A DNA stretch of 64,000 nucleotides from Spirochaetaceae bacterium. GTDB lineage: Bacteria; Spirochaetota; Leptospiria; Leptospirales; Leptonemataceae. The number at the start of each line of letters is the position of its first letter. The first letter of the stretch is position 1. The notes beneath the pieces were generated by a model. That model was not told the DNA's origin, did not search any database, and worked only from the letters and a program-made list of their open reading frames with translations. The stretch covers positions 496,001 to 560,000 of the forward strand of contig PCBI01000005.1 of assembly GCA_002730875.1 (NCBI GenBank), read 5' to 3'. This document shows, piece by piece, positions 50,362 to 59,609 of this stretch. The position numbers were made by a program, and so were the translations under genes.

Positions 50362-51285
50362 CTAGCCTTTCAGACCTTCGTATAGCCTTAGCGCCACGTC
50401 CCGTTCGAATAGTTCGCTACCAGGCGTTAGCGTGGCCGCTGAACCGCAGGCAACGCCCAGCCGCATTGCATCCGGTAAATCCATCCCGGAATAGAGACCG
50501 TGGACAATTCCCGCAACCATACTATCGCCGGCGCCTACCGTACTACGAGGCTTCACTATGGGCGCAGGCACATGCCGCACCCCGCCGGCAGTACCCAGGT
50601 AAGCTCCAGCGGCTCCCAGCGAAACCACCAGCACTTCGCATGGATGTTCCTGAATTACCGTGGAAATAGCTTCCGTTACCTCCTCACCTTCAAGTTCATC
50701 CCGACCCACCAGAGCGCCCAATTCTGCCAGATTGGGCTTCATTAGAAACACGGGTTTCTCGATGGCAGCAATTAATGGCTCCCCGCTGGTATCCAGAATG
50801 AATCGAGCACCCAGTTCGCCGACCATTTCCGCGATCCGGGCATAGGAATCCCGCGGCATGTTCGACGGCAAACTTCCGCTGGCTACGACGTAGGAAGGTC
50901 CGGGCTCCACAGAACGCAGAATCGAGCGGATTTCCTCCAGGGCAATAGGCTGCGAGTTACCATACGGCAGAACAAAGCGATATTGCTTATTCGCGCCGCG
51001 ATCAAAGACTGTAAGATTCTCGCGAGTCTCTGCAGTCACTTCAATGCTTCGAAAGGCAATGTCCTGTGCCCTGAGCCTTTGCTGCAGCATAGCCCCGTTG
51101 AAACCTCCTGAGGTGGTTACTGCCAGACATTGGGTGCCCAGACGGCGAAGACCTCGAGCAACATTGATGCCACCTCCGCCTGCCTCTTCTACCACAGAAC
51201 TGCAACGAAGCTTGGCATCCGGCACAACGGCATCCACAACCACGCTCTTGTCGATGGAGGGATTCAAGGTAATCGTTACGATCAT
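50362..51285 (-). CDS. pfkB: 6-phosphofructokinase, PfkB (ribokinase) family
   Basis: The enzyme phosphorylates fructose 6-phosphate to fructose 1,6-bisphosphate in glycolysis. It shows ITLNPSIDKSV, KLRCSSVVEEAGGGGINVAR, LVVSLGAAGAYLG and the catalytic STVGAGDSMVAG. It resembles E. coli PfkB closely, including KLRC and the C-terminal GVACGSAATL, more than 1-phosphofructokinase (FruK), although FruK is the main alternative. No PTS or fru genes are adjacent, which favours PfkB. 307 residues, normal length. Confidence 0.86.
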   Translation of the reverse strand: MIVTITLNPSIDKSVVVDAVVPDAKLRCSSVVEEAGGGGINVARGLRRLGTQCLAVTTSGGFNGAMLQQRLRAQDIAFRSIEVTAETRENLTVFDRGANKQYRFVLPYGNSQPIALEEIRSILRSVEPGPSYVVASGSLPSNMPRDSYARIAEMVGELGARFILDTSGEPLIAAIEKPVFLMKPNLAELGALVGRDELEGEEVTEAISTVIQEHPCEVLVVSLGAAGAYLGTAGGVRHVPAPIVKPRSTVGAGDSMVAGIVHGLYSGMDLPDAMRLGVACGSAATLTPGSELFERDVALRLYEGLKG

Positions 51286-51398
51286 TATGAATCAGAACGG
51301 ACGGACCGAAAGCCAGGCAAGCAAAATAGAGGGACAGGACTCAGCTGCGGAGCAGTATCCTTGCCGGCGAGCTCAACCGGGAAAAAAGCTGCCATCCT

Positions 51399-51872
51399 CT
51401 AACTTCCCGGAAGCGTGACCAGCGCATAAAGAAACTTCGCCTGGGCCGCACGCTTTCCTTCTTCGTTTAGAAAATCGCAAACGAAATGCAGTCGGTCGCC
51501 TTCTTTGCGTTTTAGGCGAGCTTTCGCTGTCACCTTACCGGACTCCACGGCCCGCAGGTAGCGAATGGATCCGCTGGCAGTTACCATTCTTTGCTCTGGA
51601 TTTTCGATGTGAAAGGTACACATCAGGGCGGTAATTGTATCGCCCACTGTGTAGTAGACTCCCCCATGCAGGAGCCCGTGAAGGGCCCGGGTGTCCTGTA
51701 CCAGGGGAATCTCGGCGCTGGATTCCTGGCCGTCCAGCTGTAGCAATTTCATATGCGTATGGCCTGGATGGCATTGATCAATTAGGGATTGGGCCCGCTC
51801 CAGGGGTGTTCCGGAAACGTCCGTGTTAAAGTGCTCTTTAGGTACGATTGATTCGATAAAGGATAGGTCCAT
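51399..51872 (-). CDS. PaaI-type hotdog thioesterase
   Basis: The product has 157 residues. The hotdog core is recognisable in DTRALHGLLHGGVYYTVGDT, where the HGG segment follows the pattern of PaaI/YbgC-like acyl-CoA thioesterases, and in MVTASGSIRYLRAVESGKVT. It should hydrolyse an acyl- or aryl-CoA; the substrate is not known. It lies 113 bp upstream of pfkB on the same strand and could share its transcript. Confidence 0.82.
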   Translation of the reverse strand: MDLSFIESIVPKEHFNTDVSGTPLERAQSLIDQCHPGHTHMKLLQLDGQESSAEIPLVQDTRALHGLLHGGVYYTVGDTITALMCTFHIENPEQRMVTASGSIRYLRAVESGKVTAKARLKRKEGDRLHFVCDFLNEEGKRAAQAKFLYALVTLPGS

Positions 51873-52047
51873 GGGTTTCTCGCAATGATGGGCGGATATG
51901 CCAGGATAGACTGTCTTGTCATTGATCGGAGAATCTCAGTCGGCAGCAAGTCGAAAGTATTCTAGACGAGCTGGCGCATTAAGGCCTGATCTCCCTTTCA
52001 GAGCGACTCCGGACTAAGATTCAAAACCGGCAAAGGCGGCCAAAATG

Positions 52048-52578
52048 CTATCCGCCGCAAGTGCAATCCAGGCAGCCATGCTTCGCGCAGAGCCGACATG
52101 TTTTCTCCAGATGGTCCTTTAGCTGCTGTCGTGCTCGGTGTCTTCGCACCTTAAGATTGTTCTTTTCGATACCCAAACGGGCTGCAACCTCATCCGGGCT
52201 TTGCGAATCCAATTCCATCCATTCTATGACCTGTCTGTACTCTGGCTTCAACGATGGGAGCAAATCCCTAAAACACTGGCAGGCTTCCTGCTCGCCTTCG
52301 GGGCTTTCTGTATACCTGTCAAAATCCTGGATGATGGAATCCAGCTTTCGCGCCGAGGCGGACGATCTGCGATAATGATCGATGATCAGGTTTCGCAGAA
52401 CCCGGTAAAACCAGGGCAGTAGGGCTTCCTCTGGCAATTGGGGCTCGCTTCCAATAAAGCGAAGCAACGCCTCTTGAAGGATGTCTTCGGCCGTGTCGGG
52501 ATCGTTCACTCGAGATCGAACAAAGCCAAGCAATTTCTTCCGATCTACTTCCAGCGTTAATGCATCCGTAGAGTCCAT
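52048..52578 (-). CDS. ECF sigma factor with Cys-rich C-terminal tail (possible metal-sensing)
   Basis: Sigma-70 regions 2 (about residues 10-75, LLGFVRSRVNDPDTAEDILQ, YRVLRNLIIDHYRR) and 4 (about 95-150, LKPEYRQVIEWMELDSQSPD, ARLGIEKNNLKVRRHRARQ) are followed by a short tail. The tail contains CRLCAKHGCLDCTC, with five Cys and a His. Sigma factors with Cys-rich tails, such as CorE of Myxococcus, respond directly to copper or other metals. No anti-sigma gene is adjacent. It sits at the end of a copper-resistance island and is the only regulator there. I use the ATG at 52578; the frame also extends upstream to 52647. Confidence 0.87.
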   Translation of the reverse strand: MDSTDALTLEVDRKKLLGFVRSRVNDPDTAEDILQEALLRFIGSEPQLPEEALLPWFYRVLRNLIIDHYRRSSASARKLDSIIQDFDRYTESPEGEQEACQCFRDLLPSLKPEYRQVIEWMELDSQSPDEVAARLGIEKNNLKVRRHRARQQLKDHLEKTCRLCAKHGCLDCTCGG

Positions 52579-52744
52579 CCTGCCATCAATGGGAAGCAGG
52601 ATACATCCGACAAGGCACAAACCTAGCACTTTCACTCCCACCCCCACCGCATCAGAACGGGCATGGATCCGGCCAAATGGGAGCGCTATTGCGACTCAGC
52701 AAGAAGACCTTACGATCAGTCGGAGATATAGACAACCGTGGAGC

Positions 52745-53071
52745 TCAGCGCTGCCCGAACATGATAATGGACATTCCGATAAGCGCCACAGCGCTTCCCA
52801 CCAGGTCCGAGACCGTAGGCCTTGCTCCTTCAATCAACCACAGCCAGATAATTGATGAAGTCACGTAGACTCCGCCGTAGGCAGCATAGGTTCGTCCGGC
52901 CGCAGTGGGATGCATTGTGAGAAGATAGGCAAAGAGGCCCAGACTCAAGGCCCCGGGAGCCAGCCAGAGAATGGAATGTCCTTCCCGGGCCACCAGATAC
53001 ACCAGGTAGCAACCCAGGATCTCTGCCAGAGCCGTAATCAGGAATAAGCCCATTGTGCTCAAGTAACTCAT
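52745..53071 (-). CDS. YnfA-family (UPF0060) small membrane protein
   Basis: The product has 108 residues and four helices and matches E. coli YnfA along its length ([31 protein letters not shown], and [16 protein letters not shown]). The family has been linked to SMR-like efflux. Placed between the Met-rich lipoprotein and the sigma factor, it may be part of the metal-resistance island, but its substrate is unknown. AGGAG is 12 nt before the ATG, farther than usual. Confidence 0.92.
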   Translation of the reverse strand: MSYLSTMGLFLITALAEILGCYLVYLVAREGHSILWLAPGALSLGLFAYLLTMHPTAAGRTYAAYGGVYVTSSIIWLWLIEGARPTVSDLVGSAVALIGMSIIMFGQR

Positions 53072-53148
53072 ATAATTGAAGTTCTCCTGACCAAAGCTTT
53101 CCAGTCCACTCTGTTGGCCCGTTCTATTGAATCACCGGGCGAGCCTGA

Positions 53149-53172
53149 GCCTCCCGGAAATCCCCGGGAGGC
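53149..53172 (-). terminator. Hairpin after the Met/His-rich lipoprotein gene
   Basis: GCCTCCCGG and CCGGGAGGC form a perfect 9-bp stem with a 6-nt loop, starting 7 bp past the stop codon on the minus strand. There is no T-tract, so it may reduce read-through to ynfA or protect the 3' end of the mRNA. Confidence 0.5.
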
Positions 53173-53178
53173 ATTCCG

Positions 53179-53763
53179 TTATTTCAGCTCGAAGTTAACC
53201 TCGCCTGTTTCTTCCTTATCTCCGTTTTTCAGAGTTATGCTCACTTTGTAGGTTCCCTTTCCGGACTCGGCAAAGGAGAATCCTTCATGATGCATCTTTT
53301 TGTTGCTCATGGTAGCCTGGCGGGCAGTGATCTTCTTTCCGTCCGGACCAGTGACCGTCAGGGACGCTTTCGCATCGCGAATCTGTTCGTTGGTTGATGG
53401 ATCCGCTATGGTGAGCATGATGTGACGGTCCGTGTCTTTCATGTCCATATGGTGGCCATCCATTTTCATCATCTGATGATGTTGGCCCATGTCCATCCAG
53501 TCTACGGACACCTTCGTGCCGGCAAGTTCCAATGTTTTCGTCTCTCGATTCATCATGTCCCCATGATCCATACCCTGCATGTCTCCATGTTCGGAATCAT
53601 GCATTTCTCCATCATGCATGCCATTGTGGTCCATGCCTGGTTCATGAGAGTCGCCACAATTGGCAGCGCTCAAAACGAAAGCGAACGACACCAGAAGTGC
53701 CATGGATGCCATCCATCCCTTTTGCCACGTAGATCCTTTCAGAATTCTTTTGCGAATATTCAT
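53179..53763 (-). CDS. Met/His-rich lipoprotein, putative copper/silver-binding
   Basis: The product has about 194 residues. A signal sequence ends in LSAANC (lipobox-like). A segment dense in Met, His and Asp follows (HEPGMDHNGMHDGEMHDSEH, GDMQGMDHGDMM, then HHQMMKMDGHHMDMKD), typical of soft-metal binding. The C-terminal domain looks like a YtkA/FixH-type beta-sandwich (AKASLTVTGPDGKKITARQA). It likely chelates Cu(I) or Ag(I) in the envelope and passes it to efflux. The ATG at 53763 has GGAGG 5 nt upstream; the frame's earlier TTG is part of that ribosome-binding site. It follows the copper ATPase gene. Confidence 0.82.
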   Translation of the reverse strand: MNIRKRILKGSTWQKGWMASMALLVSFAFVLSAANCGDSHEPGMDHNGMHDGEMHDSEHGDMQGMDHGDMMNRETKTLELAGTKVSVDWMDMGQHHQMMKMDGHHMDMKDTDRHIMLTIADPSTNEQIRDAKASLTVTGPDGKKITARQATMSNKKMHHEGFSFAESGKGTYKVSITLKNGDKEETGEVNFELK

Positions 53764-53815
53764 ATTCTCCTCCAAATTTGTTTTGTTCCTAATCTTAATT
53801 TCTGTGTTCGATAAT

Positions 53816-53859
53816 CCGGGGAAATGTGGCAGGATTCCTTTCTGCCGGCCTTTCCCCGG
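53816..53859 (-). promoter_or_regulatory. Long nested hairpin between copper ATPase and Met-rich lipoprotein genes
   Basis: CCGGGGAAA and TTTCCCCGG (9 bp, perfect) enclose a second stem, GGCAG/CTGCC. It sits between the ATPase stop and the lipoprotein ATG, about 50 bp upstream of the latter. It could be an attenuator, a processing site or a terminator without a T-tract. Confidence 0.5.
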
Positions 53860-53923
53860 GTCTTTCTCATTGCGTCCAATAATTGTTTACATCTGATCAC
53901 CCATCTTCTCTTGCCGCCTGCCC

Positions 53924-56179
53924 TCAGTGAATCTTCGCCTTTCGCTTGAGTAGTTGTGCATTGATGGCCACGATAATCGTACTCAAGCTCATGAACACCG
54001 CACCTACAGCCGGGCTGATGACAATTCCGGGAATGAACCCTGTTGCCAGAGGCAGAGCGATGGCATTGTAGCCGGTGGCCCAGATCAAATTCTGCACCAT
54101 CTTGCTGTAGGTAGCCCTTCCGAACAAGATCAGTCGTGCAATGTCCGATGGATTCGATCGCACGAGCACGATATCTGCTGTGCTGGCTGCCACATCCGTT
54201 CCGGAACCCACAGCGATTCCAATATCGGCCGTAGCGAGAGCCGGGGCATCGTTCACGCCATCACCGGTCATGGCCACAAAGTGGCCCTGTTTCTGAAGGT
54301 CTTTGATTACCTCCACTTTCTTTTCCGGCATTACGCGACTGTAGTATCCATCCAGTTCCAGCTCATCGCTTACCGCCTTCGCCGTGGATTCGCTATCGCC
54401 GGTAGCCATAAAGAGCTTGATACCTTTCTTGCGGAGTGCCTTTACCGCTTCCTTGCTTTCCGGGCGGATTTCATCGGCCAGACTGAGCCGGGCAAGAATT
54501 GTGCTTTGAGCACCTTTGCCTCGCAATAGATACACTTCTGTAGAACCGGCCAGGCCACCTTCCGGGATGGAAAGCCCCTGTTCTTCCACATGCTTTGAAC
54601 TGACCACAGAGTAGTCTGTACCGTCCACTCTGCCCTGGATGCCACGACCGGTAATGGTTTCAAAATCGGTGACCTCCGGCAGGCTCAGCGATCGACTCTT
54701 CGCTCCTTCCAGCAGGCCGGTAGCGATGGGATGCTCGGAATGCTGCTCCAATCCGCCGGCGATGGAGATCGATTGATCCTCAGAAACGTCGGCGAAGGTT
54801 TCCACGCTGGAGAGCTGGAATACTCCTTTCGTAAGTGTACCGGTCTTATCGAATACTAGAGCCGAGATATTTCGCGAATTTTCGAAAGCGGTACGATTTC
54901 GAATAAGCAATCCATTCTTTGCGGACATGGCCGTAGAGATGGCTACAACCAGAGGGATGGCCAGACCCAGTGCATGGGGACAGGAAATCACCATCACCGT
55001 TACGGTTCGCTCCAGAATGAAGCTTGTATCCTGCCCGAGCAGGGCCCATCCCACGGAGGTAATAATACCTGCGCCGATGGCAACAAAGGCCAGCCAGGCA
55101 GCGGCTTTATTTGCCAGGTTCTGAGTTTTGGATTTCGCGGACTGCGCCTCTTCTACCAGACTGATCACCTGCTGCAGATAACTGTCTTTTCCTGTCTTTT
55201 CTACCTTTAGCTGGATGGATGAGTTGCCATTCAAAGATCCGCCGATTACGGAGTCTTCTTTCTTTCTTTTTACGGGTACACTTTCGCCCGTAACCAGGGA
55301 TTCATCGATGTAGGATTCGCCTTCCACGATTGTGCCGTCGGCGGGCACCTTCTCGTTCGCCCGGACCAAGATTACATCCCCGCTCTGCAACGAGTCAATC
55401 GAAACATCTACCCAGTCATCACCCTGCTTCTTGTGTGCTTCGTTGGGCAAAAGCTCAACAAGAAGCTGCAGCGCATTGGAAGCGCTCATCACGGATTTCA
55501 TCTCAATCCAGTGACCCAGAAGCATAATGACGATCAATGTAGCCAGCTCCCAGAAAAAATCCATGCCGGGAAGGCCAAAGACAATGGCCGAACTATATAC
55601 ATAGGCCACGGTAATGGCCAGCCCGATCAGGGTCATCATACCCGGCTTCCAGGATTTTAGCTCGTCATACAGACCTTTTAGAAACGGCCATCCACCGTAG
55701 AAAAACAGTATTGTGGCCAGACCAAACACTACTTCGCCCTGGTAGGGTATGCTTAATTCGAAACCCAGGAATCCCTGGATCATTTTGGAAAGCGCAAGCA
55801 CTGGAATGGTAAGAACCAGAGATACCCAGAACCTCTTCTTGAAGTCCTGAATCATATGCGCGTGGTGCTCATGATGATCGTGGCCGCCATGAGCGCTGTC
55901 ATCGTGGCCGCCGTGACCGCTATGGTCGTGGCCGCTGTGACTGCTGTGATCGTGGCCGCTGTGACTGCTGTGATCGTGGCCGCTGTGACTGCTATGGTCG
56001 TGGCCGCTGTGACTGCTGTGATCGTGGCCGCTGTGACTGCTATGGTCGTGGCCGCTGTGATCGCTGTGATCGTGGCCGCTGTGACTGCTATGGTCGTGGC
56101 CGCTGTGACTGCTATGGTCGTGGCCGCTGTGATCGCTGTGTTGTCCCTTTTCGGGCGCTGTATTTTTCTTATCAGACAT
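53924..56179 (-). CDS. copB: Copper/silver-exporting P-type ATPase, CopB type with His-rich N-terminus
   Basis: A 751-residue P1B ATPase that pumps metal from the cytoplasm. The membrane metal motif is CPH (VISCPHALGLAIP, about residue 398), the P1B-3 (CopB) signature, instead of CPC. The phosphorylated Asp is in DKTGTLTKG (about 443), and HP locus (QHSEHPIATG) and hinge GDGVNDAPALA are intact. The N-terminus lacks CxxC metal domains and instead has a His/Ser/Asp repeat (residues 17-104). GGAGG lies 6 nt before the ATG. It follows cusA by 130 bp in the same direction. Confidence 0.92.
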   Translation of the reverse strand: MSDKKNTAPEKGQHSDHSGHDHSSHSGHDHSSHSGHDHSDHSGHDHSSHSGHDHSSHSGHDHSSHSGHDHSSHSGHDHSSHSGHDHSGHGGHDDSAHGGHDHHEHHAHMIQDFKKRFWVSLVLTIPVLALSKMIQGFLGFELSIPYQGEVVFGLATILFFYGGWPFLKGLYDELKSWKPGMMTLIGLAITVAYVYSSAIVFGLPGMDFFWELATLIVIMLLGHWIEMKSVMSASNALQLLVELLPNEAHKKQGDDWVDVSIDSLQSGDVILVRANEKVPADGTIVEGESYIDESLVTGESVPVKRKKEDSVIGGSLNGNSSIQLKVEKTGKDSYLQQVISLVEEAQSAKSKTQNLANKAAAWLAFVAIGAGIITSVGWALLGQDTSFILERTVTVMVISCPHALGLAIPLVVAISTAMSAKNGLLIRNRTAFENSRNISALVFDKTGTLTKGVFQLSSVETFADVSEDQSISIAGGLEQHSEHPIATGLLEGAKSRSLSLPEVTDFETITGRGIQGRVDGTDYSVVSSKHVEEQGLSIPEGGLAGSTEVYLLRGKGAQSTILARLSLADEIRPESKEAVKALRKKGIKLFMATGDSESTAKAVSDELELDGYYSRVMPEKKVEVIKDLQKQGHFVAMTGDGVNDAPALATADIGIAVGSGTDVAASTADIVLVRSNPSDIARLILFGRATYSKMVQNLIWATGYNAIALPLATGFIPGIVISPAVGAVFMSLSTIIVAINAQLLKRKAKIH
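55868..56131. repeat. Eleven 24-bp tandem repeats encoding HSGHDHSS-type units
   Basis: Inside the CopB gene, 11 consecutive 24-bp units (264 bp) code for eight-residue units such as HSGHDHSS. Nine are nearly uniform and the last two degenerate (HGGHDDSA, HGGHDHHE). The low sequence divergence suggests recent or ongoing slippage; unit length keeps the frame. Confidence 0.85.
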
Positions 56180-56309
56180 ATAGAGCCTCCTTGTTAAGCT
56201 GCCCGCCGGGCCGGTTTTCCCGGGCCCAGCGGTTCCTTCTGTTGGGGAAGACGCAGACCCGGGGCAGGGGTTACACTGCTCCGAAAAAAATCTGCATCCT
56301 TCGAAAGCG

Positions 56310-59300
56310 TCAGGCTTCGATTTCTCCTGAGTCGATCATGTGCTTCTCTCTCCACATAGTGTAGAGCACCGGATACACAAATAACTCCAGCGCGAAGCTG
56401 GTGACCAGTCCGCCGATCATTGGGGCGGCGATTCTACGCATCAGGTCGGCTCCCGTGCCGTCGCTCCAGAGGATGGGCAGTAGCGCTACGAATCCAGTGC
56501 CTACGGTCATGATTTTGGGTCGGACACGTCGCACTGCGCCGTGGACTACTGCCTGGAGCAGGTCGTCTCTGTTGCGCATCAATCCCTGTTTCTTGCGGTC
56601 CTCTATGGAAATATCCAGAAACAGTAGCATGAAAGCGCCGGTCTCTGCGTCCAGACCCATCAGAGCGATCATACCCACCCAGACGGCGATAGACATGTTA
56701 TAATCCAATGCGAAGAGAAGCCACACAGCGCCCATAATGCTGAATGGAAGTCCCATCATGATGATGGCCGTCTTGAACCAGTGGCGCGTATTCATGTACA
56801 TTAAAGTTAGGATGATGATCAAGGTCAAAGGCACCATCACCATCAACCGCTCGCTGGCCCTTTCCATGTTTTCATACTGACCGCTAAACCTGTAGGAATA
56901 GCCAGGCGGAAGGTCCAGATTCGCCTGTATGGCCTGCTTGGCTCTCATTACGTAGGTGCCGATATCTACATCTTCAATGTCTACAAACACGTAACCGGAG
57001 AGCAAACCGTCTTCGTTTCGAATCATTCCCGGGCCTGGTACAAATTCTATTCGCGCCACCTGCGAAATAGGTATCTGAGCGCCTGTAGGCGTGGAAACCA
57101 GGGTTCGTCCCAGGTCCCGCAGGGATTCCCGGGATTTTCGTTGGTACCTCACCTGGATGTTGTATCTTTCCCGACCTTCCACTGTCGTGCTGACATTCTG
57201 ACCGCCCACGCCTATTCGTATCGCTTTATGAAGATCGCCCACAGTAAGGCCGTAACGAGCCATCATTTCTCTGTGCGGAACTATATCTATGTAGGTTCCG
57301 CCGCGCACGCGCTCGGCATAGACGCTGCGACTTCCTTCCAGATCCTGAAGGATTCGCTCTGTTTCTACTGTCAGCTTTTCGATTTCTTTAAGGTCGCGAC
57401 CAAAGAACTTAACGCCAATGGGGGTGCGAATGCCTGTGGTCAGCATGTCGATACGACCCCGTATTGGCATGGTCCAGGCGTTGGTCCAGCCAGGGAATTG
57501 CATCTCTTTGTTCATTTTCTGGATTAGCTCATCATAGGTGATTCGATCGCTCCAGATCCAGCTAAACAGGCCGTGCATAAAGTCCGGCAAGAAGCTGTAC
57601 CATCGATCTACTTTTCGCCATTGATCTTCCGGCTTTAGAATCACCGTAGTTTCTACCATAGATAGAGGAGCCGGGTCTGTGGATGTATCTGCTCGACCGG
57701 CTTTTCCGAATACTCGTTCCACTTCCGGAAACTTGCTAAGTACGCGATCCTGAATCTGCATTACCCGCTGAGCTTCCGAAGCCGAAAGACCGGGAACCGT
57801 GGTAGGCATGTAAAGAATTGTCCCTTCGTTCAGAGGCGGCATGAACTCCGAACCCAGACTTACGAACATGGGGATGGTTCCCAGGAGCAGAGCGCCTGCA
57901 GTAAGCAATACCCGCTTCTTGAACTTTAGAACAAAAACACAGGCAGGCTCATAGATTCGAAACAGAAACCGGCTTATGGGGTGGTCCTCTTCGCGATGGT
58001 AGGTGCCTACAAAAAGCGTGGTGGCAAGACGGGATAGCCAGGCCGGCTGAAACTCAAAAGGCTTGTATCTGGTCATTAGCATCTGCACGGCAGGATTGAG
58101 CGTAATAGCCAGCAAAGCCGCGATGGCCATGGCCAGGTTCTTGGAATAGGCAAGAGGCTTGAACAATCGCCCTTCCTGACCAACCAGCGCGAATATCGGC
58201 ATAAAGGAAACGGCGATTACCAGAAGAGAAAAAAAGATGGATGGACCCACTTCTTTCAGCGCTTCCAGACGCACCCTCAAGAAATCCTGTTTGATTTCCT
58301 CTTCTGTTCTACCCGATTTTTCCGGGTCCGCGTTACCGTCTTCCTGCCATTGTTGGATTCGCGTATAGATATTCTCAACCTGGATGATGGCTCCATCCAC
58401 CAGAACTCCAATGGAAATGGCGATACCGCCCAGACTCATCAGATTCGTAGTTACACCGGTAAAGTACAGCGGCAGAAACGATAGAAATACAGAAATGGGA
58501 ATGGTAATTGCGGCCGAACCCGCGGACGGAATGTGAAGCAGAAAGATGATAATCACCAGACTCACTATGATCATCTCTTCTATTAGAGTGCCGGTGATTG
58601 TATCGATGGCGCGATGAATCAAGTCAGAACGATCGTAGGTGGTAACGATCTTCATGCCTTCCGGAAGAGAATCTTTTAGAGAAGCAATCCTTTCTTTGAC
58701 TCGATCGATTACATCCAGGGCATTCTCGCCGTCGCGCATCACCACAATGGCGCCCACGGTATCGCCCTTTCCATCCAGATCCGCCACTCCCCGGCGAATG
58801 TCCGGCCCGAATTGGACGCGCGCTACGTTTCGCAATAGCACAGGATCGCCGGTGTCTGGATTGACTTTTAGAACTACCGATTCCAGATCCCGGATGTTTT
58901 CAATGTATCCGCGACCCCGCACCATATATTCCCGGCCCGCAAATTCCATGATTCGTCCGCCGGACTCCATATTGGATTCCCGGATAGCGTTTACCACTCG
59001 GTCCAGGGAGATGTTCAGCGATTGAAGCTTCGTGGGGTCAATCATCACCTGGTATTGCTTTTCTACACCGCCCACGGCAGCCACTTCCGATACGCCATCC
59101 ACCGACTGAATCTGGTACTTTAGATTCCAGTCCTGATAGCTGCGAAGATCGGCCAGACTGCTATTTCCGCTTTCGTCCGTAAGTGCATACTGATACACCC
59201 ATCCCAGGGAACTGGCATCCGGGCCCAGTTCTACCTGCACGCCGTCCGGAAGATTGGGCTGCACCTGCGAAAGATACTCCAGCACACGGGAACGAGCCCA

Positions 59301-59609
59301 GTATAGATCCGTCCCATCTTCAAAGATCACATAGACAAAGGAATTTCCGTAATCCGAAACGCCACGAATGGTTTTTACCTTTGGCGCGCCGAGCATGGCC
59401 GAAACGATTGGATACGTAACCTGGTCTTCAATGATTCCGGGACTCTGATTCCATTTGGAATAGACGATTACCTGGGTATCGCTCAGATCCGGTAAAGCAT
59501 CCACCGGGATGTTGCGAATGGCCCAGTAGGAGGCTCCCATGAGAAGTCCCACGGCCGCCAGCATGGCGAACTTGTGTTTCGCGGAGAACTCTATGATTCG
59601 AGATATCAC
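56310..59609 (-). CDS. cusA: CusA-type heavy-metal RND efflux pump
   Basis: A 1099-residue inner-membrane pump driven by protons; it exports Cu(I)/Ag(I) through CusB and CusC. It has the HME-RND start (IIEFSAKHKFAMLAAVGLLM), NIPVDALPDLSDTQVIVY, VLVDGAIIQVENIYTR with the proton-relay Asp in helix 4, and RIDMLTTGIRTPIG, which contains one of the methionines that bind the metal in E. coli CusA. About 12 helices and two periplasmic domains are recognisable by layout. It starts at GTG, overlapping the cusB stop (GTGA), with GGAGG 6 nt upstream. Confidence 0.95.
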   Translation of the reverse strand: MISRIIEFSAKHKFAMLAAVGLLMGASYWAIRNIPVDALPDLSDTQVIVYSKWNQSPGIIEDQVTYPIVSAMLGAPKVKTIRGVSDYGNSFVYVIFEDGTDLYWARSRVLEYLSQVQPNLPDGVQVELGPDASSLGWVYQYALTDESGNSSLADLRSYQDWNLKYQIQSVDGVSEVAAVGGVEKQYQVMIDPTKLQSLNISLDRVVNAIRESNMESGGRIMEFAGREYMVRGRGYIENIRDLESVVLKVNPDTGDPVLLRNVARVQFGPDIRRGVADLDGKGDTVGAIVVMRDGENALDVIDRVKERIASLKDSLPEGMKIVTTYDRSDLIHRAIDTITGTLIEEMIIVSLVIIIFLLHIPSAGSAAITIPISVFLSFLPLYFTGVTTNLMSLGGIAISIGVLVDGAIIQVENIYTRIQQWQEDGNADPEKSGRTEEEIKQDFLRVRLEALKEVGPSIFFSLLVIAVSFMPIFALVGQEGRLFKPLAYSKNLAMAIAALLAITLNPAVQMLMTRYKPFEFQPAWLSRLATTLFVGTYHREEDHPISRFLFRIYEPACVFVLKFKKRVLLTAGALLLGTIPMFVSLGSEFMPPLNEGTILYMPTTVPGLSASEAQRVMQIQDRVLSKFPEVERVFGKAGRADTSTDPAPLSMVETTVILKPEDQWRKVDRWYSFLPDFMHGLFSWIWSDRITYDELIQKMNKEMQFPGWTNAWTMPIRGRIDMLTTGIRTPIGVKFFGRDLKEIEKLTVETERILQDLEGSRSVYAERVRGGTYIDIVPHREMMARYGLTVGDLHKAIRIGVGGQNVSTTVEGRERYNIQVRYQRKSRESLRDLGRTLVSTPTGAQIPISQVARIEFVPGPGMIRNEDGLLSGYVFVDIEDVDIGTYVMRAKQAIQANLDLPPGYSYRFSGQYENMERASERLMVMVPLTLIIILTLMYMNTRHWFKTAIIMMGLPFSIMGAVWLLFALDYNMSIAVWVGMIALMGLDAETGAFMLLFLDISIEDRKKQGLMRNRDDLLQAVVHGAVRRVRPKIMTVGTGFVALLPILWSDGTGADLMRRIAAPMIGGLVTSFALELFVYPVLYTMWREKHMIDSGEIEA

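Noticed and set aside
55856..56197. Rightward open frame giving a repetitive Val/Ala hydrophobic peptide
   Set aside because: It is the antisense reading of the 24-bp repeats in the CopB gene. The His/Ser sense reading continues into a complete P-type ATPase, so this frame is a shadow.
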